Shown piece by piece: positions 10,301-22,472 of a DNA stretch of 47,500 bases. The translations under genes were made by a program, and so were the position numbers. This stretch comes from Glandiceps talaboti (lineage: Eukaryota > Hemichordata > Enteropneusta > Spengelidae), in assembly GCF_964340395.1 (NCBI RefSeq), contig NC_135564.1:22182942-22230441 (forward strand). Reading direction: 5' to 3'. The notes below the pieces were generated by a model. It was not told the origin of the DNA and did no database searches. It saw only the letters and a program-made list of their open reading frames with translations. Numbering within the stretch: position 1 is the stretch's first letter; each line of letters begins with the position of its first letter.

Positions 10301-13300
10301 GGAAGACTGGCTATGGTCTCATTGGCATGCATTGAGCACTATTGTGAATGAACCCCCGACTGATAAGTATTTTGTAGAGCATAGAAAAGCAAAGTTGGTT
10401 AGAACAATGGCGTATTTCACTGAGAGAGCTAGTATTGCTGAGAAAGGACCCGAACACAGTGGGGCATGAAAGTTGTGTGTGGATGTTGTCTTCACAATGG
10501 CTACTAAGTTGCCCATGCAAGAGAATAAGCCTGTTGGCTGTAGTATTGTTCTAGTATGCACATACAGTACCCAAAACTGTATTACTGAATACTGGTCTTC
10601 TCATAGTCAACTTACAGGCAAGTCACCATGTTTTGACAAGTGTAGGGCTTTCCCTGTATAGTAGTGTTGACAATAAATTGTATGAGCGGTTGTTAATTGA
10701 GGGCTAGGGGTACACACAGGCTCTTGGGTGATCTAATTCTGGGTTAAAGTCTTACAAGTGGTCCCTTACCAATGGCATCAAGTTTATAGACACAGGTCCA
10801 TTTTGATGACTGTCAGTAATGCAGTGAAAAAAACACTAGGATAATAGTTTACATTGCAAAGTTTGAAAATTTAAGTCAAATAGTGTTACATATTAGGTAA
10901 ACTTTGATTTTACAATGACACCTTGTCCCTTAATGAACTTAAGCAGTGAAAATCAATGTTTGATCTCATTCCAGTAATAAAGCTATTTTTCAACTGAGGA
11001 GTCGATTTTATGATCACAGGCATACACAAAATGTGTGCTAGTTTAGGTCTAGAAAATATATGTCATTGTACAGAGAATGGAGAAGAAGTGGGTATTTTTA
11101 CACTTGTCCCTTCATGGGATGACCTTTGAAGGGAAAATATAGTCAAGATCTAGTTGTAAAAAAGATTTGTTTATCCTGTCACAATTTATCTTTTTTTTTC
11201 ACTAATGTCATTAAAATGTCTCCAGGAGGCTAGAAATAACAAATACAGATATTACAGAGACTGTAAGGTTAGTAGTAGGTTGGTGATGTGTATACAGTAT
11301 ATAGTAACTATCATTTCATTTGACAAATGTCAGCTTTAATGCATAAGCTCTCAAATATGCACAGAAGTTTGGAGCCAAAATCATATTGTTGTTTCCGTAG
11401 AGACCAGCCAGGGCATGTCTCCACACACATTTGTGTTCTGTTTTCCTGTGGTACTCGTCAATTTGTCTGCATCGTTACAGCATAGTATGCGATTTGGATG
11501 CCATTATTTCTGCCCGGATAAGTTAGGTGAGAAATGAAGCCCTGACATTGGTCAGTTGACTGATACCCAGCTAGTCAGTATGGTGACAGTAAGTCTACAT
11601 TCACTAGGGTCTGTGGTGCCATTCACTAAAACCTTAGCTCACAGTATTTTTATCGTCAGTTAAGTTTGCATAGGATTTAATAGCTAAGTAGTATGTGATC
11701 TTACTGTTTGACCTAGGCTACCTACGTACTTCCACAAGTTGTCATATTAAACAGTCATTAGTCAATTATATCCTTCTAAACAGGAAAAAAGATTGAAGAA
11801 CATACAAATGTTTTGAACTTTTTACTGAAGAAATTTGTAATTTGTAAAATGTTTACTAATACTGAAATGTGATAAAAAAATTCTCAACATGTAGTCCACT
11901 GTTTCAAAATTAGTAGTATTTGTGATTCCAAATCAGTATGTATGTCTTTGATAAGTCCTGCTTGCAGAAGATATACAGGACTAGAATACTGTCATATGAC
12001 CCTCAACACTGCCAGCCAAACCAATATCATCAGCCTATTTGGAGTGCAAACATATAACAAAAGTATTAAATACATATACCAAGTATCCAACTATTGGCAG
12101 TCAATCCAATATCTACTCATTTTTCCTTCCTTTTATGATAATCCCTTGTTAGATCACAAAAAGTGTTGAAATCAAAAATTTTCAAGTTCAAACTGTAATT
12201 ATAAATGTCCCGTCCCACCTTGCAAACACCACCATATTTGTTTGAGGCATCCAATATGACATTGTACACAAGGAGGAAGACTTTAAATTTCACTTGAACG
12301 TGTGATTTTGAAATTTTTGGTCATCTGAACTGGAAGTTTTGTAGTTCAGGCAATGTAAAATTACTAAATAGTCAATTTATTGCTAATACAAATGTATTTG
12401 AATTAGTCGTCTGCAACCAAGACTAGTCTTTGATTAGTTGTGATTCAGAAGTCTGCCATCATATTTTTATTCTGTCTGGCAAAGTCCATAAATAGCGTAA
12501 TGTTCTAATGGTATGAGATCTGTATAATATGATTTTCTTTTTTTTTAAAAAGATTATGCAAAAATGGAAACATAGATTGTTGTGTGTTTGAGAGTATGGC
12601 ATGTTGTTGGTAAGGATAGTGTGCTAATAAAATTGCTTGTAAAAATGAAGAGAGAGAGTCTTGATTCATGGAAGTGTACCCTGCAGGTATTCCTTTTGCA
12701 CACCACTGCTACAAAAGAAGAAATCATGATAAAAATCAGCTAATAAAAGTTGGCTGCTGTTTGTTTTCCAACCTTGAGCCATAGCAGAGCTACTAAGACA
12801 CTTGTATAGGAAAGATAGGGGGCTTAGGTCTACTTGGAAGAAAGACAGTTTTTTTCGTAGTGGGGCTTTCAAGTTTGGCGTGTGAGAGTTGATCCATTAA
12901 CAAAGTGGTGTTTGGGTGACTGCATCTAATGAATGTGACATAATACAACTTCCATTTACAACACTTGGGTTGAGAGAGGCAAAAAGAGTGTGGTGGTCTG
13001 TTCAATACTTTCTCCCCTTACCATGCTTGGCAACAGCTTTCAGTTCTGCCCTACCAGATCACAGTATCCATCCCAGTATTGAAGACCTAAATGTCAAGTT
13101 TTTTGCCATATCAAGTGGGCAATCACAATTTCTGTGACATTATTGAAGTTCTCATTCAAGTGTTTTTTTCTGAAGAAGGGTTTTCCCTTCTGTGTATTGC
13201 CCTATTGTCTTGTTTGGATCAATAGCGGAACCTTGACAAAAAGTATGTTCTTGAGTATTGTATACTAGAGGCTTTTGCTAGTACAAGAGCAGCTGGCTGC

Positions 13301-16300
13301 GTTATTGGGGTCTCTTCAATTTCAGCATGTATGACTAGTGAAGCTTAGGAAAGTTTTGAAGTATATACCATAAGTGTACCCTGTAATAAGTAATGAATAT
13401 AGTTACATGAATTCAAAGAGGTGTTATGTTAATGTTTAGACATGGTTGCTGTATAAGCCTGGCCACAAGGACAAGTGTAATTCCACTGTATTGTCTAAAA
13501 TAACCACATGACATAAACTAGATAGCTTATCCCTAACCTACCTCTCTACTAGCTTTTTAAAAATTACAATATTAAACCTCATAATGTGGAGCATATTTTT
13601 TGTGCCACTACTAATATTTAGGGCTATGCCTCTCTACAGCTGATGGTGAATACAACTAAACATTGTCCAATACTATAGTGAAGTCTGCTAATTGTTTGTC
13701 TTGAATGTGTAGTTGCAAATATGTGAACTGAAAATAATATAAGTTGTACAAATTAATCAAATAAAAAGATATTCATTTGACCAACATAGTGGTGATTTGA
13801 CCAACATAGTGTGATTTGACCAACAAAGTGTGATTTGACCAACAAAGTGTGATTTGACCAACATAGTGGTGATTTGACCAACAAATTGGTGATTTGACCA
13901 ACATAGTGGTGATTTGACCAACAAAGTGGTGATTTGACCAACAAAGTGGTGATTTGACCAACATAGTGGTGATTTGACCAACAAAGTGTGATTTGACCAA
14001 CAAAGTGGTGATTTGACCAAACATAGTGGTGATTTGACCAACATAGTGGTGATTTGACCAACAAAGTGTGATTTGACCAACAAAATGGTGATTTGACCAA
14101 CACAGTGGTGATTTGACCAACATAGTGGTGATTTGACCAACAAAATGGTGATTTGACCAACAAAGTGGTGATTTGACCAACAAAATGGTGATTTGACCAA
14201 CAAAGTGGTGATTTAGAAAAATGTTCATATTTCTTCTATGTAGTGATTTTCTGTATATTACTTTTTGAATTAGGTAAAAAAAAAGTTATCAAACTACTAG
14301 ACTACATCCTAATATCTAGAGGCCTCTTGTTTACTCCATAACCTGTCATTACTTTGCTGGAAATTTTCTTTATCCAAGTTATTGAACATTGATTAATATT
14401 GATGGTCAGGGGTATAAGTCTTCAATATCTTGAAATTATTAGACACCAAGCTAGATTTATCAAATTGTAGAAAAGTGGTTTACATTGCATGATGTACTTC
14501 AGAGGCTGTGATAACAGACTGTTATATACAGATGTGATGCCACGATAACAGACTACCATACTGATATGATTCAGTGATAACAGACTACCATACTGATATG
14601 ATTCAGTGATAACAGACTACCATACTGATATGATTCAGTGATAACAGACTACCATACTGATATGATTCAGTGATAACAGACTACCATACTGATATGATTC
14701 AGTGATAACAGACTACCATACTGATCTGATTCAGTGATAACAGACTACCATACTGATATGATTCAGTGATAACAGACTACCATACTGATATGATTCAGTG
14801 ATAACAGACTACCATACTGATATGATTCAGTGATAACAGACTACCATACTGATCTGATTCAGTGATAACAGACTACCATACTGATATGATTCAGTGATAA
14901 CACTACCATACTGATCTGATTCAGTGATAACACTACCATACTGATATGATTCAGTGATAACAGACTACCGTACTGATCTGATTCAGTGATAACAGACTAC
15001 CGTACTGATATGATTCAGTGATAACAGACTACCATACTGATATAATTCAGTGATAACAGACTACCATACTGATATAATTCACTGATAACAGACTACCATA
15101 CTGATCTGATTCAGTGATAACAGACTACCATACTGATATGATTCAGTGATAACAGACTACCATACTGATATGATTCAGTGATAACAGACTACCATACTGA
15201 TCTGATTCAGTGATAACACTACCATACTGATATGATTCAGTGATAACAGACTACCATACTGATATGATTCAGTGATAACAGACTACCGTACTGATATGAT
15301 TCAGTGATAACAGACTACCGTACTGATCTGATTCAGTGATAACAGACTACCATACTGATATGATTCAGTGATAACAGACTACCGTACTGATCTGATGCAG
15401 TGATAACAGACTACCATACTGATCTGATTCAGTGATAACAGACTACCGTACTGATCTGATGCAGTGATAACAGACTACCATACTGATATGATTCAGTGAT
15501 AACAGACTACCGTACTGATCTGATGCAGTGATAACAGACTACCATACTGATCTGATTCAGTGATAACAGACTACCGTACTGATCTGATGCAGTGATAACA
15601 GACTACTCCATGCCTTCTGTTCCTCTATTACTCTGAACTAGATGACACTATTCCCTTTCATGAATGTACAGAGTATCCTTCAGAAATCCGAGGCATTTAA
15701 TTGGATAGGTTTAGCTACAAATGAAAAGAAATGAAAGATTTCACTAAAAATATAGAAATTTTGAATAGCCAATGGGATATGCGAGATGTCTCTTGTAAAA
15801 CTGTATTGTCCATTCCTGGATTTCAGTCAACCATAGATCTGAATTTGTTGTGTAATAATGTTGTTTACTAGTCAGGCTAACATGTCAAATGTTGCATGGA
15901 ATGTAACAAACTTTGTATATGTCACCATGGTTTTAACAAGAATAGTGGTGGATGCTACCTCCTTGATAGATGTACAAGAATAGTGGTGGATGCTACCTCC
16001 TTGATAGATGTACAAGAATAGTGGTGGATGCTACCTCCTTGATAGATGTACAAGAATATTTCCTATTTATTTCTGTGAAGGACTTAAAACTATGTGAACA
16101 ATTCTGGATAGATGAAGATGTGTGGGGAGGTTACATATTCTTTGTTTTTGATGAGTTTTGTCTTTTTCATTGCATTCCCTCACGTCTTTGCTTTGTGAAA
16201 GTGGAGATCAGTTTTGGTCAAATTCTTTTGTTGTGTGAGGAGCCATGGTGTTGGGTGTCTTATGTAGTGTATTCAGCATAGTGAGTAAGCTAGTCCACCT

Positions 16301-17301
16301 CCATCAAACCACTTGAGAGCAGTGGCCACTGGACAATATCCAGATGTAATGAAAGGCTTCAGTTTTCACAAACTACACATATTTAAGGTGGGCTAATGGA
16401 TAGCAATACCTTTGAATGTCATGATTTTCATCCAAAAAATTCTTGACAACCAAGGAGGAGAAAAGACTTGATGAATTGTTTTATCTATTTGGTCGCCATG
16501 GAAATCATGGTGACCCAGATTATAGGACAAAAGTCAGTTAAAGTTTCCATTCTGGTATTTACAAAAGGAAGTGAACTGCTCAGAGAGGAAAGGCCAGACT
16601 GCCAGAGATCTGGCTGTTTACAAACGGTATGTAAAGTGTTTTAGGCAGAGAATGTCATTGTTTACAGTCCAATGAAGAATTGCAGTGGCATGGAGCAGTT
16701 ACATGTGCCCCCAGAATATTCTCTCTAAAACAAATGTTATGATAAGCCACATAGCCATGTGTAGTAATGGCCAGAAAGACAGCTTGCTAAATACATTAGT
16801 CTGGTCAGCTGTTGCAACCAACCCTGGGAGGAAGACCCAGCTCCTGTTTCGTCTTAGCTTGATGTGTTTTTAATGACCTTTCAAAAATGGAGGAATGGAT
16901 AACAACGACAAGAAAAGTGAGCCACATGTGGGTCTGTTTGGTGATTTATTTGTCCATTCTTGAGGTTCAACTGTTGGTACACATTTCAGATAGGAATGCT
17001 TTGAGTCTTGAGGAAAAATTGCACTCTGTGTATTACATGCAGAGTAGGATGTGTTATGTGTGTACTTGGGGAAAAATATATGACCACTAGTAGGGTATAT
17101 CAGTTGGCCTGTACACTTTTTGCAGAAAATGATATGATGTGTTATGGAATGCACACAGAATGACAAACTGATTTCAAAAGCAAACAAATTTGCCCTGATC
17201 TTTGATCACCCTGTCTGGAATCCATGTGCAAATGGGGGTTTTGAATTCGTTATTTCCCCTACCAAAGCCATTTAATCATAATCCCTATTTGCATGGATAT
17301 A

Positions 17302-17369
<68 letters not shown>

Positions 17370-20300
17370 GCACTATATAAATTTTATTATTATTTCTAGC
17401 TATAGCAAGAAAAGTTCTACAAATGTATTGTAACAAAGATCATGCTTGCTACCAGTATATAAAAAAGTGACTACATTGTTACTACCATTGGGACACCCCC
17501 CCAAAAAAACAAAACAAAACAAACAAACAAACAAACAAACAAAACAACCAAAAAACAAACAAACAAAAAAACCCAAAACAAACAAACCAAAAAACACCCC
17601 CAAAAAACAAAAATCAAACCAAAGACAAAACAAAACAAAAACACACACACACACACACACACACATCAGTCAATGACCATGACTATTACATTGATTTTAT
17701 TAAAGGCAGAATACAAATATGGTGTTACAGAATGCACAGAATTCAATATGAATATTTATGATCTTACTAAGTACTACTTCAAATGGAAAAATGGAGATGG
17801 TAACAATACATCGCCAACAATTTTCTCAATGACAAATTTCAGTCTTTATTCCCCACAGCTTTGAATGTGATGGTAATGTTAGCATAAATTATGAACTACA
17901 GTAGTATACTATACAGTATTAACATGTTACAAATACTGCAAATATTAGCATCCTGCTCAAAATGGAGTTTACCCTTCAATAATTGTACAAGTTGAGAGTC
18001 TAGAATTGCCCAGAAAGTTGGATAAAACAGCATTGCTGTTTTCCTCTATTTTACATTGTCAGTGTTGAATGGTGAACTTTACAGCTAATGTAATGGACAT
18101 GTCTTGTAAGCCTTTGAAGAGCTGTGTTTGACTTGGCATTAAGGCAACTATTTTTGGATCTGTGGAATGAATCATGCACTTTGCTGGACAGGTTCATGGA
18201 CCTTCACAAAAAAAAGAAGAAAAAGGCCAGTGTTCACCGCAGTCAGTCTTTATGGAGCCAACATTTTAAAAATTAAACTGACTTAAACACAAAGTATGCA
18301 ATTGATGTGGCAATGAAGCCCTAAAACACTTGTGCGTTGTCCCAGAGATCAATTTGGAAGTTGTACAGCCAGAGCAAAGATACTGGTTATGTAAGAATTT
18401 AAACTGTCAATTGGGGAAATATATACAGGTTTGTCAGATAGGGTGGTACAGTTAATGTGTGCCTCAACAGTTTATAACATATGACACCATGATGCCTTGT
18501 GAAATGCTGTGTTCACTGTTCCAAAAATGGTGTTGAAAGTTTCAGTCACTGGGCCAAAGGTCAATGCTTGCTATGCACAGTAAATTTATCATACATCCGA
18601 CAGAATAATTGTACACTTATGAGAAGGTCATCCGTGTACGAGTAGATGAAATTTGAAATATAAAGCGAATGTAGGTTACATGTTAAATAGAACTGGTCAC
18701 AGAGATATAGTGTTCTAGCAACCCCCTTTACTGTGCCCCAGTTGTAGGCCCTCCTTGTAAGGTGGTGAGAGCAGGAAAACATACACAGTCTATCCAAGTA
18801 CTTGCACAGGCATAGTATTCTATTTTGTTGTAGAGAGACTATTCCTGTTGAAGCAAAGAGATTTATCTTGCTATTAAACCTGCCCTTGGTTTTTAATTCA
18901 TTTATTTATTTATTTTTAATTTTTTTGGCTGGGAGGTGAGGGTCTGAGGAGTGTTACAAGAAATTGATAGTTTAACCATATGTTGGTTTGAAAGTCAACA
19001 TTGTGAAATTTAGCAAATAATCACCAGAAGCCAAAGGAAATATGAAGTTTGTAAGATTTTTGTTGGTTGCTTAACGTTACATGTTCTGTATTTCAAAAAA
19101 CAAACAATATTTTAGCAGTAGAATTGTAATCATGATGGAAAGCAAATACCTACCAACAGACTGTGATTAATGTTTTGTGTAAGTAGGCTGTCACAAGGCC
19201 AAAAAGTCATGGAATTTGCTTCCACTCAGGATCATAGGTTCAACTTGACTAGAAAGTAGGTGGTACATGGCTAAGCTACCCTTTACTACTGCTACAACTA
19301 CAACTCTCTTACTAAATTTCATTTGCAAAATTCAACATTCATCCAAAATTTATAGTAAATATTACATTTATTTTGGACATTACTTCGAGATACAAGGTCT
19401 TTTAAACAGAAATATAAAAAAATGTCTATGAAAGGAATGAGGTGATATTTCATAGAATTTATTCTCCATTTTTCATGAGCAATGTCTAGATGAGTGGAGA
19501 TCAACTAGTCACATTAGATCATTATTAATTGGCAAATGTATCAAATATGTAGAAGCCCAGCTTTAGGAAACTGTAGGAAACATTGTGTATGTTGTGAAGG
19601 AAGTGACATAAAAAGTACTTGTTCAGATGTGATGTACATTGACAAGATAACTAGCAAAACATATTGATTTGAATCTCTGATTGATAATAATAATTTTATA
19701 TAGATTTGAATCTCTGATTGATAATAATAATTTTATATAGATTTGAATCTCTGATTGATAATAATAATTTTATATAGATTTGAATCTCTGATTGATAATA
19801 ATAATTTTATATAGATTTGAATCTCTGATTGATAATAATAATTTTATATAGATTTGAATCTCTGATTGATAATAATAATTTTATATAGATTTGAATCTCT
19901 GATTGATAATAATAATTTTATATAGATTTGAATCTCTGATTGATAATAATAATTTTATGTAGATTTGAATCTCTGATTGATAATAATAATTTTATGTAGA
20001 TTTGAATCTCTGATTGATAATAATAATTTTATATAGATTTGAATCTCTGATTGATAATAATAATTTTATATAGATTTGAATCTCTGATTGATAATAATAA
20101 TTTTATATAGATTTGAATCTCTGATTGATAATAATAATTTTATGTAGATTTGAATCTCTGATTGATAATAATAATTTTATGTAGATTTGAATCTCTGATT
20201 GATAATAATAATTTTATGTAGATTTGAATCTCTGATTGATAATAATAATTTTATATAGATTTGAATCTCTGATTGATAATAATAATTTTATGTAGATTTG

Positions 20301-22199
20301 AATCTCTGATTGATAATAATAATTTTATATAGATTTGAATCTCTGATTGATAATAATAATTTTATGTAGATTTGAATCTCTGATTGATAATAATAATTTT
20401 ATGTAGATTTGAATCTCTGATTGATAATAATAATTTTATGTAGATTTGAATCTCTGATTGATAATAATAATTTTATATAGATTTGAATCTCTGATTGATA
20501 ATAATAATTTTATGTAGATTTGAGGTCAATTGTAGCTGTCAATGTAGAGAGAGAATGTCTCCGTAAAACTGACCATAAGGAGGATGACAAGTCTAACCTC
20601 AATATATAACACATTTGTCAGAAACAACCATGGCAGAATTGTAACTACATCTCTCTCACTATCTGAATCTAGTGGTGTATTTGTTTGATTTTTGACCATA
20701 CACTTACTGAATCTAGTGGTGTATTTGTTTGATTTTTGACCACACACTTTCCAGTTTATTGTAATTAAAACTAGCAAATGATGTTGATTGTAGTTCGAAT
20801 TGCAAAAGGGAAGGGAAAGTGGAGGGGGATCATACAGTCCCCAGGAATAAATCTTGAGAAGTGTCTCCAAGTATGATTAACTGTCAAAAGAGGAAGAGAG
20901 AAATTAACCAGGTGACGAGTCAAGAGACTGAGGTGAAATAGAGTCATGGGATCAGCAAAACCGGGTTAGGGTTCAGATCACATAGAAAGAAAATCTTGTT
21001 ATGTTGGTTTTTTGCTCACTCTGTCTGAATGTTAATGAAAAGTAGGATTTTCTATTTCACAAGTGTCATAGTCTTGATATCAGCACTGTGGCTGAAGTAC
21101 ACTAGATAATAACATTATATCAAGAAACTGCTCAGTGCAACTGGTATCATATCCCATCACTTTATGCAGCCAAGCCATAGCAAATTGGGAAGGAAATAAG
21201 AAAAAAGGCAGTGATGAGAAAATGTATATCAAGAGAGAAGGGAATTACTGTGTATAACTGATATCAAGCCCAATCACATATTGCTGCCAAGAATTGGGGG
21301 AGGCAATTAGAAAAGAGAAGTGATAAAACAATGTTTGATTAGTTAAGGAGTCCCTATCTAATACACTTACAATACTTTGTATAATTTAACCTTGACATTG
21401 ATATAAGGGAGACTGTTAAGAAATGAACTCAAAGATAAAATGGATAGCCTGGTCTCCTACTAAAGCAAAAAGCAGTTGCCACCACATTTCAGCTTGCCTG
21501 TATTTTCATCCTGTAATACCTAAGAAAATACATCGGTCTACTCACCACCTACAAATTCATCATGAAATTAATAGGTTGATATTTTCATTATAAAACTACT
21601 GGAAAAACTTTGATATTTGTATGTGACATATATTTGTATGTGTTCTTTTTATTGCAGACCTCAACGATTCACACGGTGCCTCCAAGCAAACACATTGGTG
21701 CAATGTGGCTTACTGGGAACTACGCTCACGGGTCGGACGTTTGTACCATGTCTACCAGCACTCTGTAAATATTTTTCAGGAACTACCTCATGGCGATGGA
21801 CTGTGTTTAGGACTACTCCATCGCGATTGCCGGAATGACTCTGTTGAAAGGACTAGAAGTAAAATCGGGTACGGTGTGACTGTCAGTCGAGAATCAGATG
21901 GAGTCTGGGCATATAATCGCAGTAACTTTGCAGTTTTTGTAAATTCCCCAACACTGGACATCCCTAATTCAAGAACGTTAACAGTATGGAAAGTTTCACC
22001 AGGTTACTCAATAAGGATTTTTGACTATGATAAATCAGACTTGCTGCGAAGGACTAGAGACCCTGAATTAACGGAGGGTCCTTATGATCCCAACTCTGTG
22101 CGGATTAGTTTCGTCAAAGGCTGGGGACCATGTTATTCGCGGCAATTTGTAACATCATGCCCATGCTGGATTGAAATCATATTCAATATACCACGATGA
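5535..22199 (+). CDS. SMAD6/7: Inhibitory SMAD (SMAD6/7 orthologue), complete four-exon gene
   Basis: Joining 5535-5949, 6195-6248, 6422-6490 and 21658-22199 gives an intact frame of 359 residues with canonical GT-AG introns. Domains: MH1 about 1-138, starting [14 protein letters not shown] as in I-SMADs; linker 139-190 with PPPPY at 141-145; MH2 about 192-359. The MH1 zinc ligands are expected at C69, C112, C126 and H131. The C-terminus ends IIFNIPR and lacks the SSxS receptor phosphorylation motif of R-SMADs, so the inhibitory class is clear. The L3-loop region is [11 protein letters not shown] (331-341). [12 protein letters not shown] and [10 protein letters not shown] look more like vertebrate SMAD6, but as an invertebrate-type single gene it probably predates the SMAD6/SMAD7 split. 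Known family role: binding activated type I receptors and recruiting Smurf HECT ligases through the PY motif, which damps TGF-beta/BMP signals in cytoplasm and nucleus. The start was chosen because an in-frame stop lies at 5499-5501. Confidence 0.95.
5950..6194 (+). other. Intron 1 (245 bp)
   Basis: Begins gtacgt and ends cttacag, phase 1. It separates the MH1 exon from the PY-motif microexon. It shows nothing beyond splice signals and modest CpG content. Confidence 0.92.
6195..6248 (+). CDS. SMAD6/7: SMAD6/7 coding exon 2 (54-nt microexon with the PY motif)
   Basis: The acceptor is cttacag|AGAGC and the donor GAAG|gtatgt. It encodes residues 139-156 ([18 protein letters not shown]). The PPPPY at 141-145 is the WW-domain docking motif used by Smurf-type ubiquitin ligases. 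Length is a multiple of three with phase 1 at both ends, so exon skipping would delete only this motif region. It is too short to find by ORF length and was recognised from the conserved ESPPPPYS sequence. Confidence 0.93.
6249..6421 (+). other. Intron 2 (173 bp)
   Basis: Begins gtatgt and ends ctttgcag, phase 1. It includes a run of 12 C at 6274-6285, likely polymorphic in length, close behind the donor of exon 2. Confidence 0.9.
6422..6490 (+). CDS. SMAD6/7: SMAD6/7 coding exon 3 (69-nt linker exon)
   Basis: The acceptor is ctttgcag|AACGT and the donor GCAG|gtttgt, which is somewhat weak. It encodes residues 157-179 ([14 protein letters not shown] and onward), rich in Ser, Thr and Asn as in I-SMAD linkers. 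The STETGASN stretch resembles the TETEATN/AETGGTN segment of vertebrate SMAD6/7. It is phase 1 at both ends and divisible by three, like exon 2. Confidence 0.9.
7215..7353. repeat. (CA)n at 7215-7268 and (TA)n at 7325-7353
   Basis: Two simple dinucleotide tracts in intron 3, separated by about 55 bases of unique sequence. Open frames here are microsatellite artefacts. Confidence 0.95.
9488..10010. repeat. 41-bp minisatellite, about 13 units
   Basis: The unit starts GTGGGTTTCCTACACTGTG and ends GAATGGGTTCAAT, with GTGCGAAT and GTATGAGT variants towards left and right. Some units are one or two bases short. Because 41 is not a multiple of three and the unit lacks stops, all three plus-strand frames stay open. 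That is periodicity, not coding. Confidence 0.97.
13775..14213. repeat. 19/20-bp minisatellite, about 22 units
   Basis: The unit is GATTTGACCAACAAAGTGGT, with variants ATAGTGGT, AAATTGGT and a 19-bp form ending GTGT. It lies in intron 3. The minus strand stays open in three frames because the unit has no stop in any frame. Confidence 0.97.
14508..15606. repeat. 32-bp minisatellite, about 34 units, with a 64-bp dimer at the right end
   Basis: The unit reads GTGATAACAGACTACCATAC then TGATATGATTCA. Variants: GATCTG for GATATG, CCGTACTG for CCATACTG, GATGCAG for GATTCAG, and a 3-bp deletion in GATAACACTACC. From 15382 to 15600 the CCGT/GATCTGATGCAG form alternates with the CCAT form exactly every 64 bases, four times. 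This is a young higher-order repeat. Each unit contains TGATAA. Confidence 0.97.
15936..16049. repeat. 38-bp tandem repeat, three copies
   Basis: Three identical copies start at 15936, 15974 and 16012, each starting ACAAGAATAGTGGTGGATGC. The first bases of a fourth follow at 16050. They lie in intron 3. Confidence 0.96.
17301..17665. repeat. (CT)n(CA)n at 17301-17367 and A-rich (CAAA)n/(CA)n at 17503-17665
   Basis: The first tract is a compound CT then CA microsatellite. The second is a long C/A-only stretch of CAAA-type units ending in (CA)n. The purine/pyrimidine bias explains the long low-complexity frames on both strands here. Confidence 0.93.
19667..20517. repeat. 37-bp minisatellite, 23 near-identical units
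   Basis: Units repeat exactly every 37 bases, starting ATTTGAATCTCTGATTGATA and ending TTTTATATAG or TTTTATGTAG. The A/G change in the last segment is the only variation I see, with no length variants. The start positions (19667, 19704, 19741 ... 20481) fit 22 intervals of 37. This homogeneity points to recent expansion or active homogenisation. Confidence 0.97.
20663..20750. repeat. 44-bp tandem duplication
   Basis: Two adjacent copies starting CTGAATCTAGTGGTGTATTT at 20663 and 20707, differing at one or two positions near the end (CATACACTT versus CACACACTT). Confidence 0.9.
21658..22199 (+). CDS. SMAD6/7: SMAD6/7 coding exon 4 (MH2 domain and stop)
   Basis: A T-rich tract and attgcag|ACCTC mark the acceptor. 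Codon 180 (D) is completed here and the frame runs to TGA at 22197-22199. Landmarks: [18 protein letters not shown] (192-209), [46 protein letters not shown] and [14 protein letters not shown] at the end. This is the full MH2, which in I-SMADs contacts type I receptors and other SMADs. The absence of C-terminal serines separates it from receptor-regulated SMADs. Confidence 0.96.
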
Positions 22200-22466
22200 C
22201 ACACCTCTAAGAAACTATTAGAGCTAATCTTAATATAATATTTTATTTTATATATATTATATATTATAATGTAAATATGGACAGACTGTTTTTTTTTTTA
22301 CAGTGTAATTATTTATGGTGCCCTGTATGTACCCACTCTGCTAACCAATGAAGCCAGTCTTGTACAAGGTTAGGACTAGACATCACTCTTGTACAGTTTT
22401 ATTGTTTTATATGACAAACAAGTGAAACAACCCAAGAACAAAGGGAGGATGGAAGTCCTTACTTGA

Positions 22467-22472
22467 ATAAAA
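22467..22472 (+). promoter_or_regulatory. Candidate poly(A) signal AATAAA (proximal)
   Basis: AATAAA lies 268 bases after the stop codon. A GT-rich stretch (TTGTGTGTTTGG) follows about 60 bases later and could be the downstream element. Confidence 0.45.

Larger units (their letters stand above)
6491..21657 (+). other. Intron 3 (15.2 kb), repeat-rich and CpG-poor
   Basis: Bounded by gtttgt and attgcag, phase 1, between the linker and MH2 exons. No open frame inside resembles a known protein. It contains CA and TA microsatellites and minisatellites of 41, 20, 32, 38, 37 and 44 bp, listed separately. CpG is rare: I count 4 in 7381-8100 against about 35 in 5041-5760. A diverged duplicate of about 115 bp lies at about 21133-21334. 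The other stretches (6500-7200, 7360-9480, 10010-13770, 16050-17300, 17670-19660, 20750-21650) hold nothing I recognise. Confidence 0.9.

Noticed and set aside
16491-16515. Imperfect inverted repeat GGTCGCCATG ... CATGGTGACC, possibly an X-box
   Set aside because: It does not fit the RFX X-box consensus in the right half, and has no second copy or other support.
20960-20975. Telomere-like GGGTTAGGGTT
   Set aside because: Under two units of the telomeric repeat, likely chance.
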